From Ctenosaura bakeri (lineage: Eukaryota; Chordata; Lepidosauria; Squamata; Iguanidae), in contig CAOLHI010000393.1 of NCBI GenBank assembly GCA_948474755.1, forward strand, positions 1-64,000: a DNA stretch of 64,000 bases, read 5' to 3'. This document shows positions 22,108 through 34,378 of this stretch, piece after piece; position 1 is the stretch's first letter; every line of letters begins with the position of its first letter. Made by a program: the position numbers and the translations under genes. The notes beneath the pieces were generated by a model. That model was not told the origin of the DNA. It searched no databases and saw nothing but the letters and a program-made list of their open reading frames with translations.

Positions 22108-22979
22108 TGTTACCCTGTATTTGGGGGGTCCCGGGAGGGATGCCCAAATAACCAAATAAAAGCACAAGATGGGGAAATTAAGCTTGAGCACTCTCTTAAG
22201 CTAACGAGAGGCAGGGTAACTTCAGCTAGGATCTTTAACCCTATGTATACAGCGTCAGGTCAGAGTGCGGCTAGACAAGGTTTTAAAGTAACAAATAATA
22301 TTTTATTGAAGACAAGAAACATGAAAGACAAAACATATACTAGCTAACTGAGAAATAGAAATGGAGAGCATTGGGGAATGGGTAATACGACACTTGGTCT
22401 TGTAGTCCTGGAGAGAAGATGAGGTTGCAGGGATGGAAGCTCAGCGCGGTTCGCTGAGGGGAGTTCACTGGACAAACTGGCAGCAAGGCGGGATGGAAGT
22501 CCAAAGTGTTCCGAGGAAGTCCCAAAAATGGGGACTTTTTGTAGGGTGGATATTACCTACAGGCTATGCCATGCTCGGTGAGAACAAAGGAAATTTGAAG
22601 CTGGGCAAAGGAGTTGGAAAAGGTCAGGTTTTGCATGATGAGCTTAACGCTGGATGACAATAGTATGGCCAGTACGCTGATGGCCCGACATAAAGGAATG
22701 GCTCGGCTCTTGGCCTTGCGGCTTTGTGAAGATACACGCTGAGCAAAGCCGGTTTGCAGGGAGGTTTTTCCCTAAAGCATCGGAGAGGCTTAAGTTGCCT
22801 GCCTGAATTAGGTTTTGGAATGTACAACCATTAACGGCCGCGCCCAATACGTGCTTGTCCAGAGGACCTCTGCAAATACGTAGGGTAGGGTGGCAGAGAA
22901 AGGTCAAGCAAAGGCCAAATTATTTTATATCAAAAGGATATCTAGTGCTCTCACCAGACATATCATAACCGTGATAACA
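22108..22979 (-). mobile_element. Solo LTR of an endogenous retrovirus or LTR retrotransposon
   Basis: 872-bp block bounded by TGTTA and TAACA, the TG..CA ends of an LTR, and flanked by an exact 4-bp target duplication GTAT (22104-22107 and 22980-22983). On the minus strand a polyadenylation signal AATAAA lies at 22302-22307, giving the orientation. No gag, pol or env sequence adjoins it, so it is a solo LTR left by recombination. The 4-bp duplication fits several retroviral or LTR classes, and I cannot assign one. Confidence 0.8.
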
Positions 22980-22983
22980 GTAT

Positions 22984-25900
22984 TACTGGTGGGGGTGGGT
23001 AAGGGGCTGGATCGCACAAGGTGACACTGTCAGAAGGGGATGACATCAAAATGACTGTCTACCCCTTCTTTCTCTCCCCTCCATGATAGCCCATATAGCT
23101 TCATGTAAGAGGACTGTCCCCTTTTTTCTTAAGACAGGACAAGATTCCCAGTGCCTTCATGCATGTCAAGCAAGGTGGATAGATCAGGACACCCAGAGGG
23201 CAGGTACCCATGGCAGTAGACTGGAACCCCAGAATCCTAGCTCCTGAACAGAAATGTCTGGGTGACACCAACTGTAGTGATGCCGTTGTCCAAGATCAAG
23301 GTGAAATGAGGCAGTTTTTCCTTTAGGGAGATAGGATAAGGAACCTTTAATCTAGCTGACTTGCTTCTAGAATAAGGTGGATGTAGAGTAGAGTGGTAGA
23401 TAAGCTGTAGCACTACAAAAACTGGGAGGAGTAAAGGAAGCTAACTAACTAACTAGCTAAATACATAGACTCTCAGACAGTATTTTCCAGTTGCAGCAAC
23501 AAATTAATTAATATTTGCAAATTATAGCAATAGCTTCTGTCCTAGCAGAGCTAGCGATCTGCACACAGCCTTTTCCTCTTGACTGGAGCTGAGCCTACCA
23601 AAATTGGTGAATTTGTATCCTTGTATCCTGGAGACTCAGGACCAGCCCCTGAGATCTGGCAGCCCTATCATTCATGTTTGTGTGTGTTTCCTGGTTTTAT
23701 TTTATTTAAGACCCATGTATGCCCAGGGAAGCCAGTCCAGGAACAAAATCCTGCTGGTCCTGCTCTTGTTCTCAAAGTGATGGAAAAGAGTAACAAGGCT
23801 AATAAATTCTATAGTTTTAGTTTTTCTGTTTAAAACCACCATTTTGGGAAATCTTCTTAACCTGTTGCCTGATGCTGTTGTATTGTTTCAACAAATACAA
23901 ACCAGTACTGGCTGGGGAATTCTGGGAGTTGTAGTCCAAACAATGACTTTTCTGAGCAGTGCTTGGCTTAAAGGTCAGCTTGCCATGGTTAAGGATTGTA
24001 AGAAGTAGAGTCCAAAACATCTGGAAGGCACTACATATACAGAGTGAAAGAGGTTGCCCTGGGATTAAAGTAACCACTAAACCACTAAAAGCCTTATGCT
24101 AGTGGTGAGTTTTGTTTAAACTATTGTACTTGTATCCCAGCTTGTTGTCAAGGCTAGAGGAGGTTTCCCAGCAAATAAACAATAAAATAGCGTCAATAAG
24201 AAACACATTTTAAACATCACTTGCTAAAATTGGTGCTCTGTAGAGCAGCTGTATGGTGCAGCAGAGCCAGATGTTTGCTCAACAGCTGCAGTCTTTCTGG
24301 GAGAGATAGGTTTTATATCTTCTCTAGGAAAATACAAGATCACACCACAGAGGGGGATAATAAGAGGCTGTTGCTGCTGCTTCTCTTTACTGCAGCAGAA
24401 GACTTTCATGGAGGAAAATCCTGAGGGTCTGGTTAAACATAGTAACAATGGCCAGATGTGCAGTTAGACATTTTAAAGGCTGGTTTTAATGGTCTTATGG
24501 GGCAAGGAGAGGTTCTATAGATGTTACTGTGTATTGATTTCACTTTCTTTAAAATATAGTAAGCTAATCCTATTGCATTTGGGGTTCCTCCTGCCTGTTC
24601 TGCTGAGTGTGATGTTGGAGATCAATCACTGTGCTGATGATGCCATAGCAGTGTCCATGCCTTTCTCAGGGAAATCCCAAGTTTTCTCCAATACTGTTCA
24701 TAGAGGATAATGTGCCTGCCTTAGGCAGACGTGACTGTTTCCTCTTTGGCTTGGAAAGATTACTTTTGGACTATAACATCCAGAATGGCTGGGTAGGGGA
24801 TTCTGGATATTGTTATCCAAAAAAGTAAATTTTTCGTCTCTCTGCTATTTCCTAGTGCACATTTCCACCAATGAGTTAGCAAACTCCTTGTGCTGCGAAA
24901 TGATAGCAATTCCTAAACTGTGTGCCTCAAAAGACCAGCTATGGTGCTGTGACTAAAAATTAATAGATGGCAGGCTCCTTTGAGCCAGGACTGCCCCACC
25001 CACTCATATGAGCCTGACTGCTGTCTCACTGCATGATTTGCTGCTCTGGCTTCAATGCATTCCACTCAGCCTCCTTTGTGGGTAGTGAATTCTGCCTCAT
25101 CCTCTGTATCAGATTGTGTGATCAAATAATTCCACCCCTCCCAGTGCTGAGACTGCAACAGAACAGCCTGCCCTTCAGCCAAGCCCATTCAGAACGGTGA
25201 CTCACAAAGAAGGAAAACAACAAAGAGTGTTGTGTACCTCAGCCTTCTTCATCAGATGCATGAAGTGGCATCTTCAGCTGGCTTACTATTAGAAGATGTA
25301 AATTATATTATATTAGAAGATTATAGATAATAAATAATTAAAAAATTCAAGGGTAGTGCCTACTCTTTCCTCCCTTCCCTCCCCTAAGAACTTTTTTGTA
25401 GTAGACAAAAAGAGATAAAGATAATCTAAGAAATGCCGCATGAAATTATTTGCAAGAAATGAAGCCCTCATCCTAAACTGGTATGTAGTTGGAGCTGATT
25501 GGGTTGAAGCGGATATTAGTGACAAGGCATTCCCTTCTCTGTTGCAAGGCTGCACCCTAGCCAGTTTGGCCCAGATTCTTGTCTTTCTCTGGCTGTTCTC
25601 TTCCTTTCTTTCTGGGGTGCTGTTTGGCACAAGGGAGAGATGTCTTACCCCATGTCACTCCCCACGGATTGTTTTTCCCTTTCCAATTAATTAAGGCTTA
25701 GCTCAGTAGCAGGCAGGGAGCCAGCTTGGCAAGCGTGCTGGATTGCAGAGTTTGTGAGGAGCTCTGTTGAATGAATGGTGTTCAGCCGTGGCCAGTGCGT
25801 GCTTATCTCATCCTCATCCAATTTTGATACCACTTCTACACATATAACGGTGTCACAAAAGCAGTTCACAACATTTTTTTTGTTTTTAAAAACTGAAGGA

Positions 25901-27370
25901 TTAACAAGTGTAAGTTCAAATTTAAACACAGAGTAATCAGTTCAATGATAAGTTAAAACAGTGAACTGAGAGGCTCAAAGTATACTTGTCAGAGTAAGAA
26001 GCATCAGCATCTCTGGATGAAAAAAGATGCCTGAAGCTTGCAGCAGTTTTTGCTTCTCAAATACTGGGAGGATCCTTCCCTCCCAGAGCTGGTGATGAGG
26101 TCTAGGGTGAAAGCGAGGCATACTTCTAGAGCAGTGGGAAAATGGCCTGGTCACTACCCTACCCACTCCTAGGGTCAAAAGACTCTTCTCTGTACTACAG
26201 TGGTCAGGTTATATTCACAAGACTGCATCCTTTTTATTAATCTCCAGTAAGCATGGCCCTCTCTCTTAAGGTCACTTCCATGAAGGGGCACCATCATACC
26301 TGCCTATTTCCATCTTCTGTGAAAACAAACTAATAGGAAGACCTGATCTAGAAGTTTGTCTTCCATGACTCCACTTCACTTTCTTCGGTCAAAATAAATG
26401 TCGGCACTTTCAGAACTTTGGCAGTGAGGATATAGATAAAATCATGTTTCTTTAAATGTACAGTTAAGCATCTTCCATAAAGCTATTTATGTGAGTCAGC
26501 TGTATAGGTACCTTTTATTTTGACTTGTCCAAATGAAGGTGTGACTGTTTTGTGGATTTTGGAAGCTATGTAGCCAGTCAGTGCTGCATTGGAAAATGCT
26601 AACATTTGAAGTTGATATAGCTATGTGGTTAGATTGTGTGGTAAATTAAATAGCAGTTAGAGATGCTTTATATTAGATTTTCAGCATCTCCTTCCCTGAA
26701 CCTGCTAAATTTGTATAATCTCCTCTTGCGGCTGAACTCTCTGGGCTCATATTGCCCTGGCTCCAACTCCTGGCTTGCAACTCCCCAAGGGACTTCTGGG
26801 CCCTTGGTTGTTCATGCAGTGCCTGCTTTTCTTTTCTTTTAAATAATATGCTTTTTTATCCCATTTTCTGCTTCTACTGAGAGGTGCTAAGTATCTTCAG
26901 TGTACTGAAGGGGCGTGGCAGGAACTGATAGACTCACACAGTTATATACAGAATCTGCAGTTTTAGCATCTATTTTTTTAGAGGATGTTCTCAAGCTCAG
27001 TTAGCAGGAGTTAATAAGCTGCAAGATGTGTGATGTTATTTTCACCTTTCATGTCCCTAGTGCTTCTTAGCATACCAAAGTGATATGCTCCCAGAGGTGG
27101 GGGAGAAGAAGGAAAAAGATTAATCTGTTCTCTGACACTCAAACAAGCTCCGCTACAGAGGAAGAGTAACAGTACCAAAGGTCTATATAAGGACCAATTT
27201 CACCTGGCCCTCAGGATCATTTGGCTCCCCAGAATATGAAGTATGTGGTCCCACTCTTGCTTTTTAGGCTACCACTTTGAGAACTGCTTCTTCTTCTGCG
27301 TTGCATGTGTACATACCTATGCATGCAATAGAGAAAGACAGGTAGAGAATGGATAAGTAGCACAGAAGTA
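22984..27370. other. Intron 1 segment, mostly unassigned
   Basis: No exon or RNA gene recognised over 4.4 kb. Short copies of the TCTGGGAGTTGTAGTCCAAA-type palindromic family occur near 23905-23945 and 24760-24830. Confidence 0.35.
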
Positions 27371-27374
27371 GAAA

Positions 27375-28271
27375 CTAGGGAATGGAACAGATCCAGAATT
27401 TTCCGAATCTGAATCCGGATCCGAATCCCTGGAAGGTTCTGGGAATCCATGAACCTCACGAATCTTGAATCTTTTGAATCCCTTTTTAAAAAGGGTTTAA
27501 AAAGCAAGGGAAAGAAAGATAATCTTGGGCAAGACACAATCTCTTGGCCTCAACAAAAGCCTAGGCAAAAGCAAACCTCCCTTTGAGGAAATCTGGCCAG
27601 GACAATTGTCATAGTTTTGCCGCAGGGTCTCCCCAGATTGAAAATTACATAAAGGCCCTTTCTACACAGGCAGGAAAATGTGGATTAATCCCACATTTTC
27701 CTGCCTGTGTAAACAGAGCCACATACTACAGTAGAGAGATAATCTAGGTCAAAACTGGATTTTCTTTGCATAGCTCCTTCTGGCATCCTGGGGTTTGTAG
27801 TTTGCTGATGCACCAGCACACTTTGGCAGAGAAAGCTGTGACACCTTGTAAAACTGCAAACCCCAGAATTATGTATGAAAGAGGTTTGCAAGGGAGCTAT
27901 GCAAAGGAATGTTTCAGCTGTCCTTGAAATCTTAAGCCTGTACCTTCCAGTCAAGTGCTGAACTTAAATATTAAATGTTCAATTTAAATATCTTAGAATA
28001 CAACCCCAGATGTAATTTCTGAAATTGTTAGCCAAGGTCATCATTACTCCAAGGGAAAAAACTCACCTACTTGCCATCTCCCCTTGTGTATCTGGTCTCC
28101 CAGGTTTTCAGGTCATCCCGGTCTCCCAGGTTTTCAGATATCCTGTTCTCCAACAAACTGTTTGGTTGGTGGATTTGAAAGATTCGGTTTGCCTATTTTA
28201 GCACAGGGATTCAGAGTCGCAAATCTCGAATCCTTGCCCAGGATTCGGGGATTCAGTTGGCCTATCCCTAG
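27375..28271. mobile_element. Possible DNA element E with GAATC-rich ends
   Basis: Left end CTAGGGAATGG and right end CCTATCCCTAG are near inverse. Just inside the left end is a block of repeated GAATC/CCGAATCC words (about 27395-27485); inside the right end is the inverse, rich in GATTCG (about 28165-28255). This suggests a roughly 900-bp foldback element. No clear target duplication was found, so the boundaries are provisional. Confidence 0.4.
27664..27710 (+). repeat. Perfect 20-bp hairpin
   Basis: ACACAGGCAGGAAAATGTGG (27664-27683), a 7-nt spacer ATTAATC, then its exact reverse complement (27691-27710). It lies at the left end of a stretch to about 27905 with ATCCTGGGGTTTGTAGTTTG and AACTGCAAACCCCAGAATT, a MITE-like foldback. 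Confidence 0.95.
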
Positions 28272-28796
28272 TAAAAACAGTGCTGCAAACTCCACTCACT
28301 TTCAGTTTTGCACCATTGGCTTTGGCTCCACCCATCTGGATTGTCTCTGCTATTACATAGAGTGAGGCAACCATCCTCAGCACCTGAATCTGAGTTATCT
28401 TGGAAAGGGAAATATACTGAAAGTTACTGTATTTTTGTTGCCAGCTGCCGTGCTTAGCTTAAGTGCCAAAATAATCTGGTCAACCTTGGCTACTGTGTGT
28501 GCTTGTTGTGTACAGGGAGAGGGAAGGGGATTAGCTGTTTTGTCTCATGCCTGAAATGTCTTGGACTAGCCTTGCAGCCCACAAGGGACTGTGGCCCCTA
28601 GTAAATGTTTCTTCTGGGCTAATAGGAAAAAGTTTCCCCATCCTGGTGTAAATTATTATGGATTACCTCCTAAATTACAGACTCAAATGTTGGCATAGGC
28701 ACATTATAAACATATAATAGTACCCATCCCATCAGTATAATGGATATCTTGAGGTCATGTGGAGACAGAGTTGTGTGTGCATAGCTGTGTGCCGAA
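28272..28796. other. Intron 1 segment, nothing recognised
   Basis: No exon, RNA gene or mobile element recognised. Confidence 0.35.
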
Positions 28797-29247
28797 GGCC
28801 TTTTGACACTACACAGTAATAGGTCTATGATTCCACTTAAACTACCATTATTGTTGTTGTTGTTGGCCTTCAAGTAATTTCTGACTTATGGTGACCCTAA
28901 GGTGATGCCATCACAGGGTTTTGTTGGCCAAATTTGTTCAGAGGGGGGGTTGCCCTTGCCTTCCTCTGAGGCTGAGAGAGTGTGACCTGCCCTGGGCCAC
29001 TCAGTGGGTTTCTGTGGCTGAGCAGGGATTTGGTTTCCCTGAGTCCTAGTCCAACATTCAAACTATTATACCACAATGGCTCTCTATAAGTACCGTAGCA
29101 ACATCCTATTGAATATTGGGATTTGCAGGTTAGGGAAAGATATTTAGAATTCTCTGCTACAGAGCTATAATGTTTCACCAAACATGATTCCATAGAATGC
29201 AGACATGGCAGTTAAAGTGGAATCATAGTGCTATGTGAAAAGCTCCC
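28797..29247. mobile_element. Foldback MITE family A, split by a SINE
   Basis: Left part 28797-28848 (GGCCTTTTGACACTACACAG to AAACTACCAT). Right part from about 29086 (CCTATTGAATATTGGGATTT through GGCAGTTAAAGTGGAATCAT). The minus-strand SINE at 28849-29085 interrupts the left arm. Confidence 0.82.
28849..29085 (-). mobile_element. tRNA/Bov-B SINE nested in a MITE
   Basis: Tail TTGTTGTTGTTGTTGGCCTT with TCTGACTTATGGTGACCCTA, central GTTGCCCTTGCCTTCCTCTG, head with CCTAGTCCAACATTCAAACT and final GGCTCTCT. Flanking AACTACCAT and AAGTACCGT look like a decayed target duplication. Confidence 0.85.
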
Positions 29248-29275
29248 GAATCATAGTGTTATGTGAAAAGCTCCC
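29220..29275 (+). repeat. 28-bp tandem duplication at a MITE end
   Basis: Two adjacent 28-bp units (29220-29247, 29248-29275), each beginning GAATCATAGTG and ending GTGAAAAGCTCCC, with one mismatch. The unit is the outer right end of the MITE. Confidence 0.93.
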
Positions 29276-30675
29276 GAATCATTACACTGTGTGCAGGAGA
29301 CACAACTCTCAATGACGGTGGGGTATTTATTTCTGTTCTAGGTCACTGCTTATGAGTATGTAACACTATTATTGGTTTGGCCCAGTGGGTGGGGAAGCCC
29401 TAAGGAAGGGGCTATATTTTGCTGGCTGAGCTCAGAAAGAGAGGGAGAGATAGAGAGGGAGAGGAGCTGCAGTTGCCCTCTTCACCTTGAATAAGGAATT
29501 TAAATTCCATCTAAATGTTGGAATACAACTGAGCACTGCAGATAGAAAAGTCCTGGACTGATACCTTGTTGGATGCTTGGAACTTTGGGGACAGTGCATA
29601 CATGACTAATTTAATAAATAATTTGTTTTTGTTGTTGTTACAAATATATGGTGGGACTTAAATTGTCATTGTGTTTGCAATATTCAATTATATTTGGCCC
29701 CACAGAACCCAGAAAGAGCTGGATCAGGGCTAAGTATTTCCAATACTTTCATACTTTAGACTTCTTCAGCCAGGTGCCCTCTAGATGTGTTGGACTAGAG
29801 CTCCTATCATCAGCTGCCAAGGGCATGCCCAGTGCATGTCCTTTGGAATGGCACCATTTTTAAATCTCCAAGTGAATATTTTTGCCAGCACCAATTTGTT
29901 ATGTATGAAGTAGGATGGCTGCTGAACTGCTGGGCTTCTGGATGCTTTTGAAGGAGATCCTAATCGGGTCGAAGATGGACACAGTCTGTAGATAATTAGG
30001 CCATAGCTGGGTGGGGGAGGTTGGCTTGGTCCTACTTTGTGGCTCACTTAAGCACAGTGATTAATCTAGCCCACCCTGAGGCACTCCGCTCTTGATACAG
30101 AAGCCCATGTGTGTGTGTTTTAACGGTTTATTTAGGGATGTCAGCCGTGGATTAGAATCCTGTCGCTAGAAAGGCATAATATAAAGGTGGCTAATTAACT
30201 TCCTCTTGTTCTCCCTCCTCCGCCAGCCAGACAGTTTTGATTGTCTGGAAGCCTGGCTTTGAGGATCCCGCTGTCTTTTGATGTCTGGCTGATGTGAAGG
30301 ATTAACACTCTGGCCTCCTTTCTCTGCCTCACCCCACAGTGTACCAGAGTGAATCCAATAGGATTTTCTTGCTCACAAGGACTGCAATACATTTGTTGGG
30401 AAGGCAAGGAGTTCACCTCTTTTTCCTTATGGAGCGTGTGACACAGCACAGCGCAGTGGGGAGAAGGAGAGAGGATGGGTGGGTAGGGACAAAATTCATC
30501 CAAATAGATCCAGAACAGAATTAGTGATTTTACTACAATTTATAGTGGAGAGGACAACCAAGCGCGAGGACCACTCTCAAATGTTCTTGATTGGAACGTC
30601 TTTTTCTTTATTATTTTTTTAAAGCAACCCACTGTGCAATGGTAGATGTAAATTTGTTTAAATTTTGTTCTCATG
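29276..30675. other. Intron 1 segment, mostly unassigned
   Basis: A GAGAGG-rich purine stretch lies at about 29430-29465. About 30060-30270 is free of recognised repeats and contains a CTAATTAAC motif. No exon was found. Confidence 0.35.
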
Positions 30676-31020
30676 AGGGATGAATGAATAATTTCACAAT
30701 TTTTTCCTCACTACAAAAAAAAAAAAGGTCCTTGAGAACTATGGTTGTCAAGGACTATGCATATATTGGGACTTACTCTTTGTGAAAAATGATCATGTTT
30801 TTTCAAATGCAGAAAACTGAAAATTTTGTGCAGAAATGTTCTTTTCTGTGCAGAAAATATTGCTCTTGGGACAATCCTCTCCTTTTTTTTCTTTTTGAAA
30901 AGCGATAAACTTCAAACTGTGACAATTGTCATCCCTCCAGTATTATCCTCATCAGGGTGTCCTGACAGGTTTTTTTTTTCATTTATCACTTGAATATTTT
31001 TGAAGATTCTTTCCATCTCT
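30676..31020. mobile_element. Unclassified repeat family D, copy 1
   Basis: Begins AGGGATGAATGAATAATTTC and ends GATTCTTTCCATCTCT. Interior has repeated TTTTCTGTGCAGAAAAT-like words and ends with TGAATATTTTTGAAG. It matches the composite copy at 59308-60635. No coding frame. Confidence 0.6.
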
Positions 31021-31084
31021 ATGTAGTGCACATATGCTGCATGTAATGTTGTTCTCTGGCACTGCCAGTAAAAAGATATTCTTT

Positions 31085-31215
31085 AAAAGTATTGGAAACA
31101 ATAATTCCTGGGACCAAGCTGAAATTTGGCCTACAATTCTCATCAGCCCCCAAATGCAGCCAACCAACATGGCTGGGGTCTGAGACAAATGGGCATTAAA
31201 GTCCAAAACATATCA
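31085..31215. repeat. Palindromic family B fragment
   Basis: CCTACAATTCTCATCAGCCC and AACATGGCTGGGGTCTGAGA, then AAAGTCCAAAACATATCACAG, form a weak foldback of the kind seen at 35653-35770. Decayed. Confidence 0.45.
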
Positions 31216-32090
31216 CAGGTGCTAGGCTGTGAAAGGGTGAGACAGAGAAACAACATGTGTGATGAGACATTATTTCATTCTAAGTTTTCCTGCCCTTGTT
31301 CCATTTTATTCACTGATACTTCTAGAGGTGGGCAGGTCCCTGGAGCACAGGAGAAGTGATGCAGTTTTCTGCCTTTCTGTACCACTCCCATGTAGGCTTC
31401 CCCAACTTATCTGACAGGTTAGGGACTGGAATGCTGTCAGAAAACAGAATTGTTTGAAAAGTGGAACCCATATATTGTACTGTAGGGAACATGAAGGACT
31501 TACGGAGGCTCACTTGGAACCAACAGTGCACATGCTGCTTGCAAAGTCTCTCTGTCGGCTTAGTGCCTTCTCCCCTCCTCAGTTAGCTTTGCAAGCAACA
31601 CACACGTGCAGGTGGTTGCAAGCGAGCCTCCATAGGCACGGAGCACTGATGAAAGAGTGGAATACCCATCAATTTAATGGAACTTGTCCTTAATTTGGAA
31701 GTGTCAAAAGAGTGAGTCATAAGATAGCAAGATGTCAAAAGGTGAAGGTTTCCTGTATAAATATACTCCTCTACCCCTTTTTAGGCATAATTGGTATTCC
31801 TTATGTAGCCAAAATGATGCCATGGGGCACAAGAAGGATATAGCAGAGGCCTTGGAAAAATCTGTGCATTTGCAGAAGTACAAAAAATGTGTAAAACAGA
31901 ATACTTAGAGGGGAAGTACCCCCAAACAGCTCAGTGATAATGGATTGTGCTTGTGGCAATAAACTTCTGACTTAAGTATTGGAGGAGACAATGGAAAAAT
32001 TGATGGAGGGGAATGGAAAAGCTTACTGAAGAGAAGAACATGGCTGACTAATTGGAAACAAGAACAGGCGCACTCCATGCTGCAATTTCG
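31216..32090. other. Intron 1 segment, nothing recognised
   Basis: No exon, RNA gene or mobile element recognised. Confidence 0.35.
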
Positions 32091-32247
32091 ATAATTTCTG
32101 CACTACACTTTCAACAGCCTGTGGAATCCTGGGATTTGTAGTTTACTGAGGGCAAAGAGCTCTCTGGATGAGAATTCTAAAAGCCCCTCCCTAATCTGGA
32201 ATAGAAGTGGAATAGTAGCACTATAACAGTGTAGTGTGGAAATGACC
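32091..32247. mobile_element. Foldback MITE family A, shortened
   Basis: Starts ATTTCTGCACTACACTTTCA, with a deletion in the left arm, and ends AACAGTGTAGTGTGGAAATG followed by ACC. Confidence 0.75.
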
Positions 32248-32761
32248 TTTGTTGCAGATCCTACTTCTTTCCTCTGTTTCTGATGTTCAGGCATGAGTGC
32301 TTCTTTAAAATTATCTTCCTAAAAGCTTTTTGCCCCTGAAAATGCTCTTCACTGCAAGCAGCACCTTTGAGAGTAATTATCATCTTTGGCAGGTGGAGTT
32401 AACAGAAAGATAGCTCAGGAGGGAGGATTTAATTCCCTCACCCCCTGCATCTTAGTCTTGATCTGGGTCAGGCCCTCCTCTGGCTGCTTTTTATTAAGGA
32501 AGTGGTTTGTGCTAACAGCATAAGAAGAAATATGCTTCAAATCAGCATAATGTTTAATTTGGGCCTTTGAAAGGTACAGACGTGGGGAAAACTATTTCTA
32601 TGAGATGCTGAATGCTTCCAGTATCACAATATGAAGAGAGTATAAGATTGCTACTGGAGAGCTTTTGGGGTCTTCTGTCAAAAAGACAACAAAAAAAGGC
32701 TTGCTTTTTGTTGAAGGACTGCAGAGAAATAGAGCAAAGGGGGAAATAGGGCTGAGACTGA
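32248..32761. other. Intron 1 segment, nothing recognised
   Basis: No exon, RNA gene or mobile element recognised. Confidence 0.35.
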
Positions 32762-32924
32762 GGCCATATCTGCACTAGACTGTTATAGCACTATTATTCC
32801 ACTTTCAACATCCTACCGAATCCTGGGGTTTGCAGTTTCGGGAGGAAAAAACTGCAAACCCCAGGATTCTATAAGATGTTGAAAGTGGAATAATAGCGCT
32901 ATAACAGTCTAGTGCAGAAATGGC
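32762..32924. mobile_element. Foldback MITE family A, compact near-perfect hairpin
   Basis: 163 bp consisting almost entirely of two arms of about 75 bp (GGCCATATCTGCACTAGACT ... GGGGTTTGCAGTTT, and its inverse AAACTGCAAACCCC ... TCTAGTGCAGAAATGGC) around a short spacer at about 32839-32850. Confidence 0.92.
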
Positions 32925-34165
32925 TTCAGCTTAACATTAAAAGAACTGTTGCCAGGGCCAAGACATTTTGTTGCTTGTGGGGAAGGGCATGATAGTTCCT
33001 CTCCATTTCATATACAAAACTGACTGGCGACTGAATCTCAAACATTGGCAGTAGTACAGCGTGCTTCCTTATACCTGAGGACAGGAGGCTAGCATAGGGG
33101 ACAGAGAGCAGGCAATGAAGTGGAATGTGCAGCCCCATCCAATCCTTGTTTCATAGCAAGCGCTACTCAGGGCAATTGCCTCATTCTGCCCAATGTCAGG
33201 GCTGACCCTGTTTGGTTCTGATAAACATATATGTGATATATTAGTCAAGCTGAAAGGTAATAATTTTAAGAATTAGCACAGCAAATGTTTGGGGAAAGAT
33301 CTGATAATATGATCATCTAACTGTAATATTTGATAACCTGCAGAAATCTCCCATGAGATGTTTTAAAGTAGAGGCAGTTAAGATCTGTTAACCAGTTCCA
33401 CAACAGAAATCATTGTGGAACATCAGTGGCTTCCCTTCCAGTTAACTGTGTTCTACTGGGAGTCTTGTTCAAGAACCAAATGATTTATTTGGATTTGTTA
33501 AAATCTGGATTTTGGATTAGTTTGGATTTGCTGAAATAGAAAAAAGAATAAGAGGCAACCATAATTTTAGCATTTGTCATCTGATGGAAGTGGTATATGG
33601 GCTACGAGAAGAGTTTTAGGAATGAGTGCTTGGATAGATATTCTGAAGCTGTGGGCATTGGTTTATTTTTGTACACAGAAATAACTTATTCCTTGTTGGT
33701 TTAGGATCAGTCTAGATGTAAATAGATGAGATGGAGAGAATCTTTTGTGGTTCCCTCACTCCCCATTTCTTATTTTAATGCAGTTGTGAGAGACTCTGGA
33801 TTTGCCTGAGTACGGGTAAAGGAGGCGAGGTATTTACTTGTAATCCTATTTCTGTGGGCAGATTTTTTTAAAAGATCAACATTAGTCTACCAGAATATCC
33901 TCCCACTGTGCCTTTTACTCTGCAGGGAGCAGAAGGGAAGCTAAACACTTTCCATATTCAGACCATTATCCTGATCAAGTTTCCGCCCAGATGCTTTTCT
34001 CCTCATAAGGGACAAGGCAGCCTCTTCTCACCTCCTGCTTTTCTGATAAAAATTGGAGCCGCCTACATCTGCATTAGAATATAAATTTGAAAAATCCCCT
34101 TCTCCACAAAAGCCACACTGGCATATTACATTCGCTCCCCACACTTCTCTTTTCATAAAGACCCA

Positions 34166-34378
34166 GGGCTCTTTCACACTACACAGTTAAAACAGTGTGA
34201 TTCCACTTTAGCTGCCATGGCAGCTAAAGTGGAATCCTAGGGTTGTAGTTTATGGAGGAACAATTAGAATTCCCAGCCAGGGAGTTCTAGTGCCTCACTA
34301 AACTACAAACTCCAGGATGTAGCCATGGCAGTTAAAGTGCAATCATGGCACTATGTTTGTGAAATGTGAAAAGGCCCC
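34166..34378. mobile_element. Foldback MITE family A with a secondary palindrome
   Basis: Starts GGGCTCTTTCACACTACACA and ends GTGAAATGTGAAAAGGCCCC. The left arm contains a perfect 38-bp palindrome at 34199-34236 (half-site GATTCCACTTTAGCTGCCA), so the left arm inner segment has been replaced by its own inverse. Confidence 0.87.

Noticed and set aside
30676..31023. ATG on both sides of repeat D copy 1 as a target duplication
   Set aside because: It requires different terminal bases from copy 2, whose TTA-flanked CAGGGATG ends are cleaner; probably coincidence.
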